Shown here: positions 1 through 8,933 of the stretch, piece after piece
Layout of the letters: each line of letters opens with the position of its first letter
Numbering within the stretch: the first letter of the stretch is position 1
Assembly: GCA_902984215.1 (NCBI GenBank)
Contig: CADWAF010001298.1
Location: 1-11,621, forward strand
DNA length: 11,621 nucleotides
Direction of reading: 5' to 3'
DNA from: Willaertia magna
Taxonomy: Eukaryota; Heterolobosea; Eutetramitea; Acrasida; Naegleriidae
The notes under the pieces: generated by a model
Databases searched by the model: none
Told to the model about the DNA's origin: nothing
The model's input: the letters and a program-made list of their open reading frames with translations, nothing else
Program-made: the position numbers and the translations under genes

Positions 1-64
1 CTAGGATACCTGGCTTTCATATATAAGGTCCCAGGAGGCCCGGGTTCGATTCCCGGTGTGGGAA
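1..64 (+). tRNA. tRNA-Glu(UUC), 5' truncated by window edge, with 10-nt intron
   Basis: This is the 3' part of a eukaryotic tRNA-Glu; the acceptor 5' strand and most of the D arm lie outside the window. The anticodon stem is CCTGG (9-13) paired with CCAGG (31-35). The loop reads C14 T15, anticodon TTC at 16-18, A19, and continues at C30. The ten bases between (20-29, TATATAAGGT) sit between tRNA positions 37 and 38, the canonical place for a spliceosome-independent tRNA intron. The T stem CCGGG (40-44) pairs with CCCGG (52-56) around TTCGATT, giving a good B box. TGTGGGA (57-63) is the 3' acceptor strand and A64 the discriminator. Removing the ten bases restores the usual seven-base anticodon loop, so identity as Glu is well supported. 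Confidence 0.9.
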
Positions 65-69
65 AATGG

Positions 70-74
70 TTTTT
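70..74 (+). terminator. RNA polymerase III terminator of tRNA-Glu
   Basis: A run of five T residues begins six bases after the tRNA discriminator base, the expected position for Pol III release. Confidence 0.75.
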
Positions 75-445
75 AGATATTATGGAATACAGAAATAACT
101 TTCTTATTGAGTTTGAATAAATTAAAATTTTTACAACTCTCAAACGGACAAGTGAATAGTGAAAATTTACAAAAATTACATATTTTTAATTGCAATAATT
201 TTACTTGAAAGTATTTAAAATACTTAAAGAACAATACTTGAAGATATTTAGTTACTTCACTTTTAACGATGGATGGAAAGAACATGTATTTGTATTTAAT
301 TAGAAGATGAAAAGTGTAGTTATTTCAAAGTTAGTTTAATTGAATAACTTATTTTTTTATTTTTATAAAAATTGTACTCAACTTAAAGTTTTTTTTTATA
401 TTTTATATAATTTTATAAATTTAGTTTGCGTTAATAAAGGTTTAT
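75..445. other. AT-rich intergenic region between tRNA-Glu and the orphan gene
   Basis: About 370 bases with no convincing gene. A 70-codon open frame on the minus strand (73-285) is Phe/Lys-rich low-complexity sequence and is probably chance. A perfect 17-base palindrome, AAGTATTT-A-AAATACTT, lies at 209-225, with near copies of ATACTTGAA around it. Its role is unknown. The right end carries the poly(A) signal of the minus-strand gene. Confidence 0.6.
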
Positions 446-446
446 T
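441..446 (-). promoter_or_regulatory. Poly(A) signal AATAAA overlapping a stop codon
   Basis: On the minus strand the stop TAA (448-446) sits within a run of AATAAATAAATAAA. The AATAAA at 446-441 shares its first base with the stop codon, so the 3' UTR is probably very short. Confidence 0.5.
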
Positions 447-1486
447 TATTTATTATTTAAATTAGAACTTCCTATTAATTTAATAAAAAGTTTTTTATTT
501 TTTTGTTTAAGTAAAATAATTTCTTTTTTTGTTAATTTTATATTTTTCTTTTCGTAATAATATAAAATATGTTCTTCCAATAATTTTTGTTGTTCCCTTA
601 ATTTTCTATAAAATACAAAATACTTTTCTTTAAAAAATGTAAATAACTTTTCCTTAAATAATTTTGAAATATTTAATTCTTCTTTATTTCCCTCACAACA
701 TTTATTTTGTTGTAATAAATTACCTGTTAAGGAAATGACATTTTCTTTATAATTTTGTAAATTCTTTCTATCTTTCAATTTATAAATTGTATAATATAAA
801 AATAATAAATCTTTTTCTGAAATTTTAATTTCTTTTTGTTTATTAAATAAATTACAAAAATAATTTATAGAATTCTTTAATTGATTCTTTTTAATTTCTT
901 TTAAATTCTTTTTAAAATAATCAATAAATATTTTTCGTTTATATTTTAATTTCCTTTCTTCTATATTTCTTTTTTTATTATAATTATTATATAACGTAAC
1001 TAACTGATTATATAATCTATTACAACTTTGAGTTGTTTCATAAATTGAATTACCATATGTTAAATCATCTAAAACGTCAGTAAATGATTCTATTGTCTCC
1101 ATTATTGTAACTGTATTATTTCTTTTGTTTAAGGTTAGTTCATTACTATTCTTTTTATGTAATTTTCTATTTACCATTGGTGTTAAAAATTGATTATTAC
1201 TCTTGTCAATTGTAATTTCATTTTGTTGTTTTACATTTCCAATTAATTCATTTAATTCTTCTTTATTTTTGACATAAAACTTTTGTTTTTTTAATTGTCC
1301 ATTTCTTAAATCTAAATAGAATTCATTACCGAATAATGATTTATTTTCTTTTCTATATGGTTCATAAAACTCTCGTTCTCCTAATGAATTAATTGAAATG
1401 GAAGAAGGATTTAAAAAGAGAGAAGGTGAAACAGTGGCATCTGTTAAGAAACCATCTGTTGGGAAGGTTGTTGATGATTTAGACAT
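446..1486 (-). CDS. Lys/Asn-rich orphan protein, 346 residues, function unknown
   Basis: An uninterrupted 346-codon frame on the minus strand; I do not recognise the family. The first 60 residues are Ser/Thr/Pro-rich and look disordered, beginning MSKSSTTFPTDGF. From about residue 160 to the end the protein is strongly basic, rich in Lys, Asn, Leu, Ile and Tyr, and predicted by eye to be helical with possible coiled coils. No signal peptide, membrane span or catalytic motif is visible. A Cys pair lies near residue 267 (QQNKCCEGNKEE). The start is the first ATG in this frame, preceded by seven A residues. The gene lies 160 bp downstream of the LZTR1-like gene in the same direction. It looks clearly more AT-rich than the neighbouring conserved genes. 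The frame length at this composition and the poly(A) signal at its end argue that it is real. Confidence 0.7.
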   Translation of the reverse strand: MSKSSTTFPTDGFLTDATVSPSLFLNPSSISINSLGEREFYEPYRKENKSLFGNEFYLDLRNGQLKKQKFYVKNKEELNELIGNVKQQNEITIDKSNNQFLTPMVNRKLHKKNSNELTLNKRNNTVTIMETIESFTDVLDDLTYGNSIYETTQSCNRLYNQLVTLYNNYNKKRNIEERKLKYKRKIFIDYFKKNLKEIKKNQLKNSINYFCNLFNKQKEIKISEKDLLFLYYTIYKLKDRKNLQNYKENVISLTGNLLQQNKCCEGNKEELNISKLFKEKLFTFFKEKYFVFYRKLREQQKLLEEHILYYYEKKNIKLTKKEIILLKQKNKKLFIKLIGSSNLNNK

Positions 1487-1493
1487 TTTTTTT

Positions 1494-1526
1494 GCATTGT
1501 AAAATGTTGGTGTTTAGCATTGTAAA
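1494..1526 (-). promoter_or_regulatory. Duplicated TTTACAATGC in the leader of the orphan gene
   Basis: The ten-base sequence TTTACAATGC (minus strand) occurs at 1526-1517 and again at 1503-1494, 23 bases apart, just upstream of the ATG at 1486. Each copy contains an ATG out of frame with the main start. The upstream one would open a 13-codon frame that overlaps the main start. Whether either lies in the transcript is unknown. Confidence 0.35.
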
Positions 1527-1619
1527 GAAGAAGGGTTATTGAATTAATTTAGATATTATTTACAAAATCTAGCAGATGTAATTGCGTTGTTTGTTGCTTG
1601 ATTTGGTGACCTTGTTGTT

Positions 1620-1625
1620 TTTATT
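1620..1625 (-). promoter_or_regulatory. Poly(A) signal AATAAA of the LZTR1-like gene
   Basis: AATAAA on the minus strand begins about 20 bases after the stop codon at 1649-1647. It is the only good match in the 160-bp gap to the next minus-strand gene. Confidence 0.5.
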
Positions 1626-1646
1626 TATCTCTACAGTCAACAATAG

Positions 1647-4575
1647 CTATTCCTTTGTTTGTTTATCTTTAGTCATTTTCCTATTGGTTTTAGGTTTTCT
1701 CTTCTTTGTAATCTTTCTATTTGGACTTAAACTATTATTATTACTTGTGATTGGATGATTATTAACTGTAAAAGAACTATAATGTGACATGAAAAAGCCG
1801 CCTGAATGTGTTTGATATTCTGCAACTTCTAAAGTAATGAATGGGGAAGGAGGAGATACTCCTAATAAGATAGCTGGAGGTTCACTTAAATAACTGACCT
1901 CTTCATGAGGATCTGTAGCCAATTCCAACATTGATGTTTGCTTTCTGAGTTTAGTTTTCTTTCTTGAATGAGGTACAGGAGCACTGCTTGGAGTATTAGT
2001 TCCTTTCTTCTTTTGCTTGTTCTTTTGCTTCTTCTTTTGTTTATTTGAATAAGAAGCATATTGGTCATGATAAAAACTGGAGAAAGGTAAAGCATACTCA
2101 GATTGTTCATAAAAGTTTGATCCTTCTTGTTGTCTAAAGTATCTTCTTAATTCTTTAAGCTCATGCTTCAGCTCAGAAGACAATTCCTTTTTGTAAGGAT
2201 AAGTTTTTCTTACTTGGGACATGTGATGTACTATAAAGTATGTACAAGTATCTCTAAGGTGCTTTATATCATAAGAGTCTGCAATATTAAGTATTCTACA
2301 AACATTTCTTGGATGGATTTTCCTTTCAATTACGCTTTGACAAATAAGAGATAATCTTTCTAACTGGTATACTTCTGCAGCAATCAACAATTCAACAGAA
2401 ATATCAAAATTAACAGAAACATTTCCAGTGTACAAAAATTGAAGAACTAACTTGAAGGCCTCTGGTCTAATACCAGTTAGTTCATATTCGCTTACCTTAA
2501 TTCCATTCACAACTTGTTGATGTTGTGGTTTTGATCCAAGCATTCTATGAAAGAATTTTGATCTTGACATTAAAATGCAGCTATGAGCAGAAACATATTC
2601 CCTTTCAACTCCAACTATAAAAACTACATCACAATAAGAATGGTCTGGATTTTGAGCAAATGTTGTAATATTACTCAATGCTACACTGAAAACATTACCT
2701 TGGGTAGTTGTAGAAACTGACATTGGAGAATCCACAGAATAATTATCATCATCGTCAGATTCATGACCATTGTTGAATGATATTTGTGGTGCTTGGAATG
2801 AATTCTTATTGGTTGAGGGAATCGGGGAAAGTTCAAGCTCATGACCATTATTCTGTTCATGTAAATGTTTGTATCTTTCATTATTCTTTTCAGTCAATTC
2901 ATAAAGTTTTCGCATGTCAGAGTATAAAGTCGGTGCAGGGATAGAGTTGTAAGATGATGCATCCATTTGTTTGGTACATAAGGCAAATAATCTATCCAAA
3001 GCAAAGATTATTGCTAAGAAGGCTAGCTCACTAACACAAAGTTTTAAATCTATTTTACCTTCACCAACTTCTTCTCCTTCAAGGAAACCAACACGATCTG
3101 TATAAACATATTCTAAAAAACCATAAAATCCAATATGCTTTACTTTTTCATCCTTTTGTTTCAAATTCTGTACTTCCTCTGTTTTCCATTTCTTCTTTTT
3201 TAATATGTAATCTACTGAGTCATTTATATTAATAACATCATTATTTGTAGCACTTTGTTTAACACATTCATTGTGAATTATTGGGCATCTTACAAGAAGA
3301 ACAGATTTATGTGCATGATAGAATTGTCCATTGTAATCTAAAATAACATCGGCATATTCTTCACAATCAATAAGAGCTTGCATATCTGTAGTAAGTGTAC
3401 TCCTACCAAAGTCTATTGGATCAATTCCTCTGATGCCAGTTTCCAAAGTATAAATGTTTGAAGATATTTCGTAACAATTGTCAGATTCACACTTTCCTCC
3501 TAATATCCAAATCTTTGATCCAAATATTTGAGCAGAATGTCCTAAAAGTGATGGTGGTATTTGACAGCTTTCCTCATAATGTGGCGACTCTACATCCCAA
3601 CGGAAATGTTCTAAATCCAAAACCATAAGTTCATGAGCATGCGCATTGACATTTACAATACCTCCATAAACTATCATTTTGTTAGCAATTACATTAGCAG
3701 AGTGATTAATTCTTTTAACAGACTCTACACTTCCCTCTGTTCTAACTAATTTCCATGTAAAAGTATCTAAATCTAAGCGATATAAATCATTAAATAAATG
3801 TTGATCATTACCACCCCCAAACACATATAAAGCATTATTATAAAGAACACAAGAATGACCTGCTCTTGGCGCTGGCTTGTTGCCTTGAGTTTTTTCCCTA
3901 ATCCAACTGTTATTTTCAGTATCAATAATGATAAGATCAGAAAAATAGTTAACTCCATCTGTACCACCAAATACATAAAGCTTGGTTCCATCTATTGTTA
4001 CAGCAGAATGTCTTAAAAGAAACAAAATTATAATAAGGGAAGGCTAAAATTACTTACCCATAAAGATGAGGGAGAGAAGGATCCTTAGAAAAGTTAGATT
4101 CGCACTTTACTCTAACCCATTCTAAACTTTCAATATTAAATTGATATAAAACATTACTAACTTCATTATGATTATTTCTTCCACCATAAACATAAATTGT
4201 ATGTTTAGATACAGAGTTCATTGTATGTTGAGCTAAAGCGGGTAACTTTGCATGTTCATAAACTTCATATTTACTATTACTTGTATTATAGGATGCCAAT
4301 ATTTCTTTATTAGATTTTTGTTTATTACTATCTAAATTATTTCTTTTCTTCTTCCTTAAAATTTTTATTTCATCATTAAGGGCATGATGCTCACCCGATT
4401 CTAAATCATAAACTACGAATGAGTTAGTTACAGGATCGCCTTCGCCTTTAACAACTCCTCCGTAAATAAAAATTTGTTTATCAATAATTGTGGAGGTATG
4501 ATAATACCTCTGAAGTTGATTGTCATCGTAGCTGTTCGAGAAAAACGAACCTAGCACTCTACTGTCCCATCTCAT
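1647..4575 (-). CDS. LZTR1-like kelch / double BTB-BACK protein, two exons, 960 residues
   Basis: The coding sequence joins 4575-4058 and 4011-1647 on the minus strand; splicing restores the kelch motif LYG-HSAV across residue 173. Six kelch repeats form the N-terminal half, with HS/HT...(Y/F)GG signatures starting near residues 26, 137, 174, 225, 276 and 331, enough for a six-bladed propeller. A first BTB region follows at about 380-518 (DVILDYNGQFYHAHKSVLL), broken by a Lys-rich insertion. Then come an acidic linker with a run of Asp near 592 and a second, well-conserved BTB-BACK at about 616-773 (CDVVFIVG, HSCILMSRSKFFHRML, LQFLYTG). The tail has two Lys-rich patches (about 828-865 and 937-960). 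Animal LZTR1 has the same order and is a CUL3 adaptor that directs Ras-family GTPases to ubiquitination. That role here is inferred from architecture only. The tail could be a nuclear-localisation or acidic-membrane contact. Confidence 0.88.
4012..4057 (-). other. Spliceosomal intron, 46 nt, in the LZTR1-like gene
   Basis: Read on the minus strand, the intron starts GTAAGT and ends in a pyrimidine-rich TTTCTTTTAAG. It splits a Gly codon as GG|A (phase 2). Reading through gives an immediate TAA, while removal joins two halves of a kelch repeat exactly. Confidence 0.92.
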
Positions 4576-5296
4576 ATTATTAATGATATCTAATAGATAT
4601 GAAGAGATATGTATTTACAAATTGATGAAATTTAAAAAAAATAAATTTTTTTGATGATGTCTAATAGGAACATAAACCTTGGTGAAGATCTATGGGTTAT
4701 CTATTGAAAAGTATTACTATTTTCACTAGGAAATGAGTGCAATTAATATTTGCTTGTTTTGATATTCAATATATAATATTGGCTACTCCAATCTAAAGAC
4801 TAAAATATATATAAAGTATATAAAAAAGACAAGTCCTTCGGTTATTTGTTTTATAAAATAATAGATGATGTTATGTTGAAATACCGAGAAGAGATGTTGT
4901 TATATAGAGCGAGAATAGAATAATACTAGGTAGCGAAGAGTTGAATAGAAGAAGGGTACGCACAATAGAAAATAATTGAGGTACGAAAAATATTTTTCTT
5001 TTTACAATTAAAAAAATCCAAAATGTTTATTTTGCCATTATCAAATCAACTGTATTTTTAGATTTCAATTTTGAAATGAACAAATACCCTTCAATAAATT
5101 TATTGTTGGCTTGGATAATGAATAAAAAGTGGTTGAATAAGAAACCTAGTAAAAGTGTTAAGCAAGATCAAGAATGAAGTGGTTTTTTCATTTGGCAATG
5201 CATTTGTTACATTCGTTATGAACAAAGAGTATTATCAGCATTGAATTTCATTTAGAACTTGTACTTCAAGTTCTTATTTTCAAGATTAAAAGAAAA
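4576..5296. promoter_or_regulatory. Divergent promoter region between LZTR1-like and D123 genes
   Basis: The largest gene-free stretch of the window, about 720 bp, lying between two genes that face away from each other, so it should hold both promoters. It contains a TATA-like block (TATATATAAAGTATATAAAA, near 4805-4825) and several A/T runs. No tRNA-like box A/B pair, conserved frame or exon could be seen in it. Confidence 0.5.
5254..5274 (+). promoter_or_regulatory. Perfect inverted repeat just upstream of the D123 start
   Basis: AGAACTTG, a five-base loop TACTT, and CAAGTTCT form perfect 8-bp arms ending 22 bases before the ATG at 5297. It could be a dyad binding site for a transcription factor or a small 5'-UTR hairpin. 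Confidence 0.35.
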
Positions 5297-6506
5297 ATGT
5301 CAGAACAACAACAAGGAAAGGATTCCTTTAGTAGTCCATTTCTATTGTCGGATGAGCAAATCAAACAATTAGGTGTTAAAGACCATCAGATTGAACTTTA
5401 TAGAAGAAAACATTATCAAAATTGTTTTAGTATTGAAACCTGGATTAATGGTAATGAAGATTATACTTTTTACACAAAAAGTTTGTCTCTTTATTTTGAG
5501 GAAGCTAACGCCATTGTTGCAGCGTATAAAGTTAACTCTAAGCTTTATAAAATAACATCATTGACAGAAGAACAAACTACTTTATTGTCTGGTATTGAAA
5601 AAAGAATCAGTGAATGCTTGAATGACCAAAGATTTGGTAATGGGGCATTCCTTAAATTAAATACAAGAAGTCCAAAAGATGTACCTTGGCGTGAATATGA
5701 GAATGATAAATTTAAACGTAAGTATTAACTATTAAGGTTTTAAATTTATGATAAATGTGAAAAAAGGTCTTGTTGACATAGAAATGAATAAATTGACTGA
5801 GAAAACACCTAATAACATTTATATTGCTTTCTTAAAGGCAATGAATAAGAGTATGAAGATTTCAACAGGTAAAGATGCAATGTACTTGTTGACGAATTCT
5901 CAAAGAGTGTATGAAGACTTAACTAAGAATGTTGATTTTGGAAAAGAGTTGTATGAAAGTAAAATGATTTTAAGGGAATGGATAGATGAGGTCGCAGAAA
6001 ATCCTCAATATGAATTTCGTAGTTTTGTTCATGAAAAAAGCTTAAATGCTGTGTCACAATACTTTTGTGATAATACATTTGATGAACTATTAAATTTAGA
6101 AAATAGGAAATTAATAGAAAAAAAGATTATTGATTTTTTCAATAATACAGTTACATCATCAATAACACACCCTTCCTTTGTAATTGACTTCTTTGTATCC
6201 CCTACTAGAGGTGTCTTAATTATTGAACTCAACCCTTTTCACATTGGTGCAGGTCCTTGTTTGTTCAGCTGGAAGGGAAATGAAAGGGAAATACTAATGA
6301 ATGGTCCTATAGAATTTAGATATCAATTAGAACCGGCTACAGAAAAAACTTTTGCTCAATTCTTAACTGTTCAATGGGAAAAGTACTTAGTTTTACATCA
6401 TGACATTCATTCCCCTAATTTCTCAAAAGAACAACTTTTAGAAAAACAAAATAGTTCGTCAATAACAACAGAAGACCAACAACAATCCAATTGTATGATA
6501 ATGTAA
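5297..6506 (+). CDS. D123 (CDC123) family protein with C-terminal CaaX box, two exons
   Basis: Exon 1 is 5297-5717. Exon 2 most plausibly begins at 5767 (386 residues); 5737 and 5782 are also in frame, giving 396 or 381. D123 signatures are visible in order: FLKLNTRSPKD at 118-128; then, on the 386-residue numbering, EFRSFV at 223-228 with SQY at 237-239, VIDFF at 279-283, IELNPF at 293-298 and LFSW at 306-309. The Arg, Asp and Glu-Leu-Asn residues match the ATP-grasp nucleotide/metal site of the family. CDC123 proteins bind eIF2-gamma and promote eIF2 assembly in the cytosol. This copy has the SPKD-type linker and an NGPIEFR extension after the core, so it may be a divergent paralogue rather than the orthologue. 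The C-terminus is CMIM, a good CaaX prenylation motif, which I do not know for this family. It is transcribed away from the LZTR1-like gene. Confidence 0.88.
5718..5766 (+). other. Intron in the D123 gene, 49 nt in preferred model, acceptor uncertain
   Basis: The donor GTAAGT at 5718 follows the first base of an Arg codon, and a branch-like TATTAAC lies at 5724-5730. Three AG acceptors preserve the reading frame: 5736 (19-nt intron), 5766 (49 nt) and 5781 (64 nt, ending ACATAG). I prefer 49 or 64 nt because the clearest intron here is 46 nt. Reading through without splicing meets TAA at 5726. Confidence 0.65.
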
Positions 6507-6567
6507 ATTAGTAATTCCCTAATTCCTTTATTGGAGTGGCATAACGTCAAAAATAAGTTCTAAAAAG

Positions 6568-6573
6568 AATAAA
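6568..6573 (+). promoter_or_regulatory. Poly(A) signal AATAAA of the D123 gene
   Basis: AATAAA 61 bases after the stop codon at 6506 and 119 bases before the next gene's ATG. Confidence 0.5.
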
Positions 6574-6692
6574 GTTTGTAATGACCGCATAAAGTACACA
6601 ATAGTAAAAAAAATTGTACATTATTCATTGTTATTTTGATAGAGCTATTTTTCAAAACGTTTCTTGGCTTTCCTTAATAACGTTCATATAAG

Positions 6693-8933
6693 ATGGCTAA
6701 TTTAAATAATTCTTGGAGCATGAAGATAGCGGAAACATCTCCAATGAATGATGAAGAATTATTGGAAGTTGAAAATCCACAAACCCAACCAACTACTACA
6801 GGTGAAACTATAATGCCCCCAACTAAGGTAATCAAAATAATATCTAATAATGATAACACTGAGGTTGAAACTAATTTAGTAGATATTGAAAGAGTAAATG
6901 CTACGAATACTAATGATAACAATGTATCCATAGATGTTGAGCCAGTTACACCAGCCCCCACTCCAATCCATGGTAATGACGCCAGATTTTCGTTTGATAA
7001 TGTTCCAACTGATAAACCTATCCGAAGAGTAAATAAGGCTATGATCAGGCATAATAGAGAATGGTGCCAATCACAAAGACCAGAAATTATGGGTATTGTG
7101 CAGGAAGAATTAGAGCATTCCGATTTAACAAACTTTAGGCAGAGACTAAGAGAAATGGTTATGAAACACAAAGAAAAAATTGCAAATAGATCTAGATTAA
7201 GGCGTATATATAATAACTTTACTAAAAAGTTAAATTATCATAAATTTCCAGCTTTCTTTAGTTACATAAATCCATTCTACAGAACAGTTATTTTAATTGA
7301 AAATAGATTTGGAAGTGGTGTTGCAGCATATTATGAATTTTTTTCATCAGTTATTGCCCTTAACTTCCTTCTTTCCATTATTTCGTTCTTATTATTGATT
7401 TTACCGTGGTTATTAAGACCTACTAGTAGTTGGCCTGATATTTGGCAACTTAGATTTTTAAGTGGTTTAGTTGGATTTGATTCGTCAGTTATTGGCAAAA
7501 GTTGGTTCTTCTTTGGAGGATATGAGGATAGAATACTCTTATTTAATACCGTTGTTTGGCCATTTGCATTTGTTTATCCATTTGTAGTCATTCTTTTCTT
7601 TGCCTTAGCACTTATAATAATTTCTAGAGATATAGGTGGCAAGCTTACAACGGTAAGAAGAACAGACGATGACAACAAGTATTTAAAAGCAGTATTCAAT
7701 AGCTTCTCTTTTAATGTCACATCCAAAGAAGCTGTTAGAGATTTACAAAAATCAATAGCCAACAAAATAGCAGAGTTCAGAAATGCTGATTTTGCAAAGT
7801 CAGCGGCTGTTACAAAAATGTCAAGGAGAAAATTGTTAATACTAATTTTGAGAAGAGTTATAGGGTTAGGTCTTTCTGCAATCTTTTTATTGGGAACTCC
7901 TGCTGCTGTGTATTTTATGGTAGAATATTACAAGGAACTTAATGCTGTTTTTCCTTACACAACATCTGTTCTGTCCTCCGCAATTACAATAGTATTCCCA
8001 GTAATATTATCTCAATTGGTAATATTTGAAGGATATGCCCACCCTTCTCATACTCATTGGAATATAATATTTAGAACTTTTATTATAAAAATGTCAACAA
8101 CAATAGCTTTGATGGTTAGAGTATTGTTTTTACAGGACTCAAGCCTCATTGGTACTTGTAGACAAACTGAGGCTGGGTTAGTATTTTGGCAAATGATTTG
8201 GATTGAGTTTGGTGTGAATTTAGTAATGACTATAATAGTTATGCCAATAAAGTACAAAGTAAGGCAACTCATTTCTTGTGCTAAAGATGAAGGTGAAGAA
8301 GAAGAGTTCGAAGAACAGAGAAAAGGAAAATTAGAATTTGAAGTACCAGATAATGTTATTGAGCTACTTTACAGACAATCTTTAATATTTGTGGGCTCTA
8401 TTATGTCACCAATGATTCCAATTGCTGGGTTAGTTACAAACTTTGTTATTTATTTTGTAAAATATATAACTATGACATTGGTATGTAAATTTCCAGACAA
8501 TCCATTTGAAAGAGGTAGAAGTAGTCCTTTTAATCAGAACATGCTTTTATTGACGTTTATACTTTGCTTAGTGCCTTTAGGTTTCTTTCTTTTCCAGCCC
8601 TCAGGGAGTAGATGTGGACCTTTCACAGCCTCTGCAGTTTTTTTAGAACAAATGCCTGTTGAGGCAGCTGTTAATGCATTAAGCGCAGCTTTAGTATTTT
8701 ACTCCAATGAAAATTCAGCCATGACTTTTGAGAGGTTTTTATTTTACGTATCACACAAGATTACCCTTGGTTCTCTCACAATATTTTTCTTTGTTATTTG
8801 CTTTTTCCTTTATAAATTCTTTAGAATGTTTGAAAAGAAGTATAGATTAGCTGAGAAGAGAGCTGACATTGAAAGAAAGGAGAAATCAGCAATTTTAAAG
8901 GAATATGTCGACAAAACTCAATTAAAATACTAA
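6693..8933 (+). CDS. TMC-family (transmembrane channel-like) membrane protein, 746 residues
   Basis: Single-exon gene. Residues 1-170 are hydrophilic and probably cytoplasmic. The family's entry motif follows, IENRFGSGVAAYYEFF (about 202-217), leading into the first membrane span. Further hydrophobic spans lie near 283-311, 387-410, 422-447, 460-482, 495-517, 563-590, 615-635 and 686-710. The TMC signature, normally Cys-Trp-Glu-Thr-x-Val-Gly-Gln-Glu, appears as CRQTEAGLVFWQ at 489-500: Cys, Thr and Gly are kept, Trp and the Gln-Glu pair are not. SRCGPF at 639-644 matches the conserved Cys-Gly-Pro-Phe near the C-terminus. The tail from 711 is a charged helix. Animal TMC1/2 are pore subunits of hair-cell mechanotransduction, and others form leak or scramblase-like channels. 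Channel activity here is inferred from family. The ATG at 6693 is the first in frame. Confidence 0.88.
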   Translation: MANLNNSWSMKIAETSPMNDEELLEVENPQTQPTTTGETIMPPTKVIKIISNNDNTEVETNLVDIERVNATNTNDNNVSIDVEPVTPAPTPIHGNDARFSFDNVPTDKPIRRVNKAMIRHNREWCQSQRPEIMGIVQEELEHSDLTNFRQRLREMVMKHKEKIANRSRLRRIYNNFTKKLNYHKFPAFFSYINPFYRTVILIENRFGSGVAAYYEFFSSVIALNFLLSIISFLLLILPWLLRPTSSWPDIWQLRFLSGLVGFDSSVIGKSWFFFGGYEDRILLFNTVVWPFAFVYPFVVILFFALALIIISRDIGGKLTTVRRTDDDNKYLKAVFNSFSFNVTSKEAVRDLQKSIANKIAEFRNADFAKSAAVTKMSRRKLLILILRRVIGLGLSAIFLLGTPAAVYFMVEYYKELNAVFPYTTSVLSSAITIVFPVILSQLVIFEGYAHPSHTHWNIIFRTFIIKMSTTIALMVRVLFLQDSSLIGTCRQTEAGLVFWQMIWIEFGVNLVMTIIVMPIKYKVRQLISCAKDEGEEEEFEEQRKGKLEFEVPDNVIELLYRQSLIFVGSIMSPMIPIAGLVTNFVIYFVKYITMTLVCKFPDNPFERGRSSPFNQNMLLLTFILCLVPLGFFLFQPSGSRCGPFTASAVFLEQMPVEAAVNALSAALVFYSNENSAMTFERFLFYVSHKITLGSLTIFFFVICFFLYKFFRMFEKKYRLAEKRADIERKEKSAILKEYVDKTQLKY

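Noticed and set aside
73..285. 70-codon minus-strand frame next to tRNA-Glu
   Set aside because: Phe/Lys/Leu-rich low-complexity sequence in AT-rich intergenic DNA, with no motif and no poly(A) context.
4576..5296. Hidden tRNA or extra upstream exon in the divergent region
   Set aside because: No box A/B pair or clover-leaf arms, and no frame that continues into the D123 or LZTR1-like proteins through a plausible splice.
6674..7171. 165-codon open frame on the minus strand, antisense to the TMC N-terminal region
   Set aside because: It mirrors the codon pattern of the well-supported TMC gene, has no recognisable domain and is a composition artefact.
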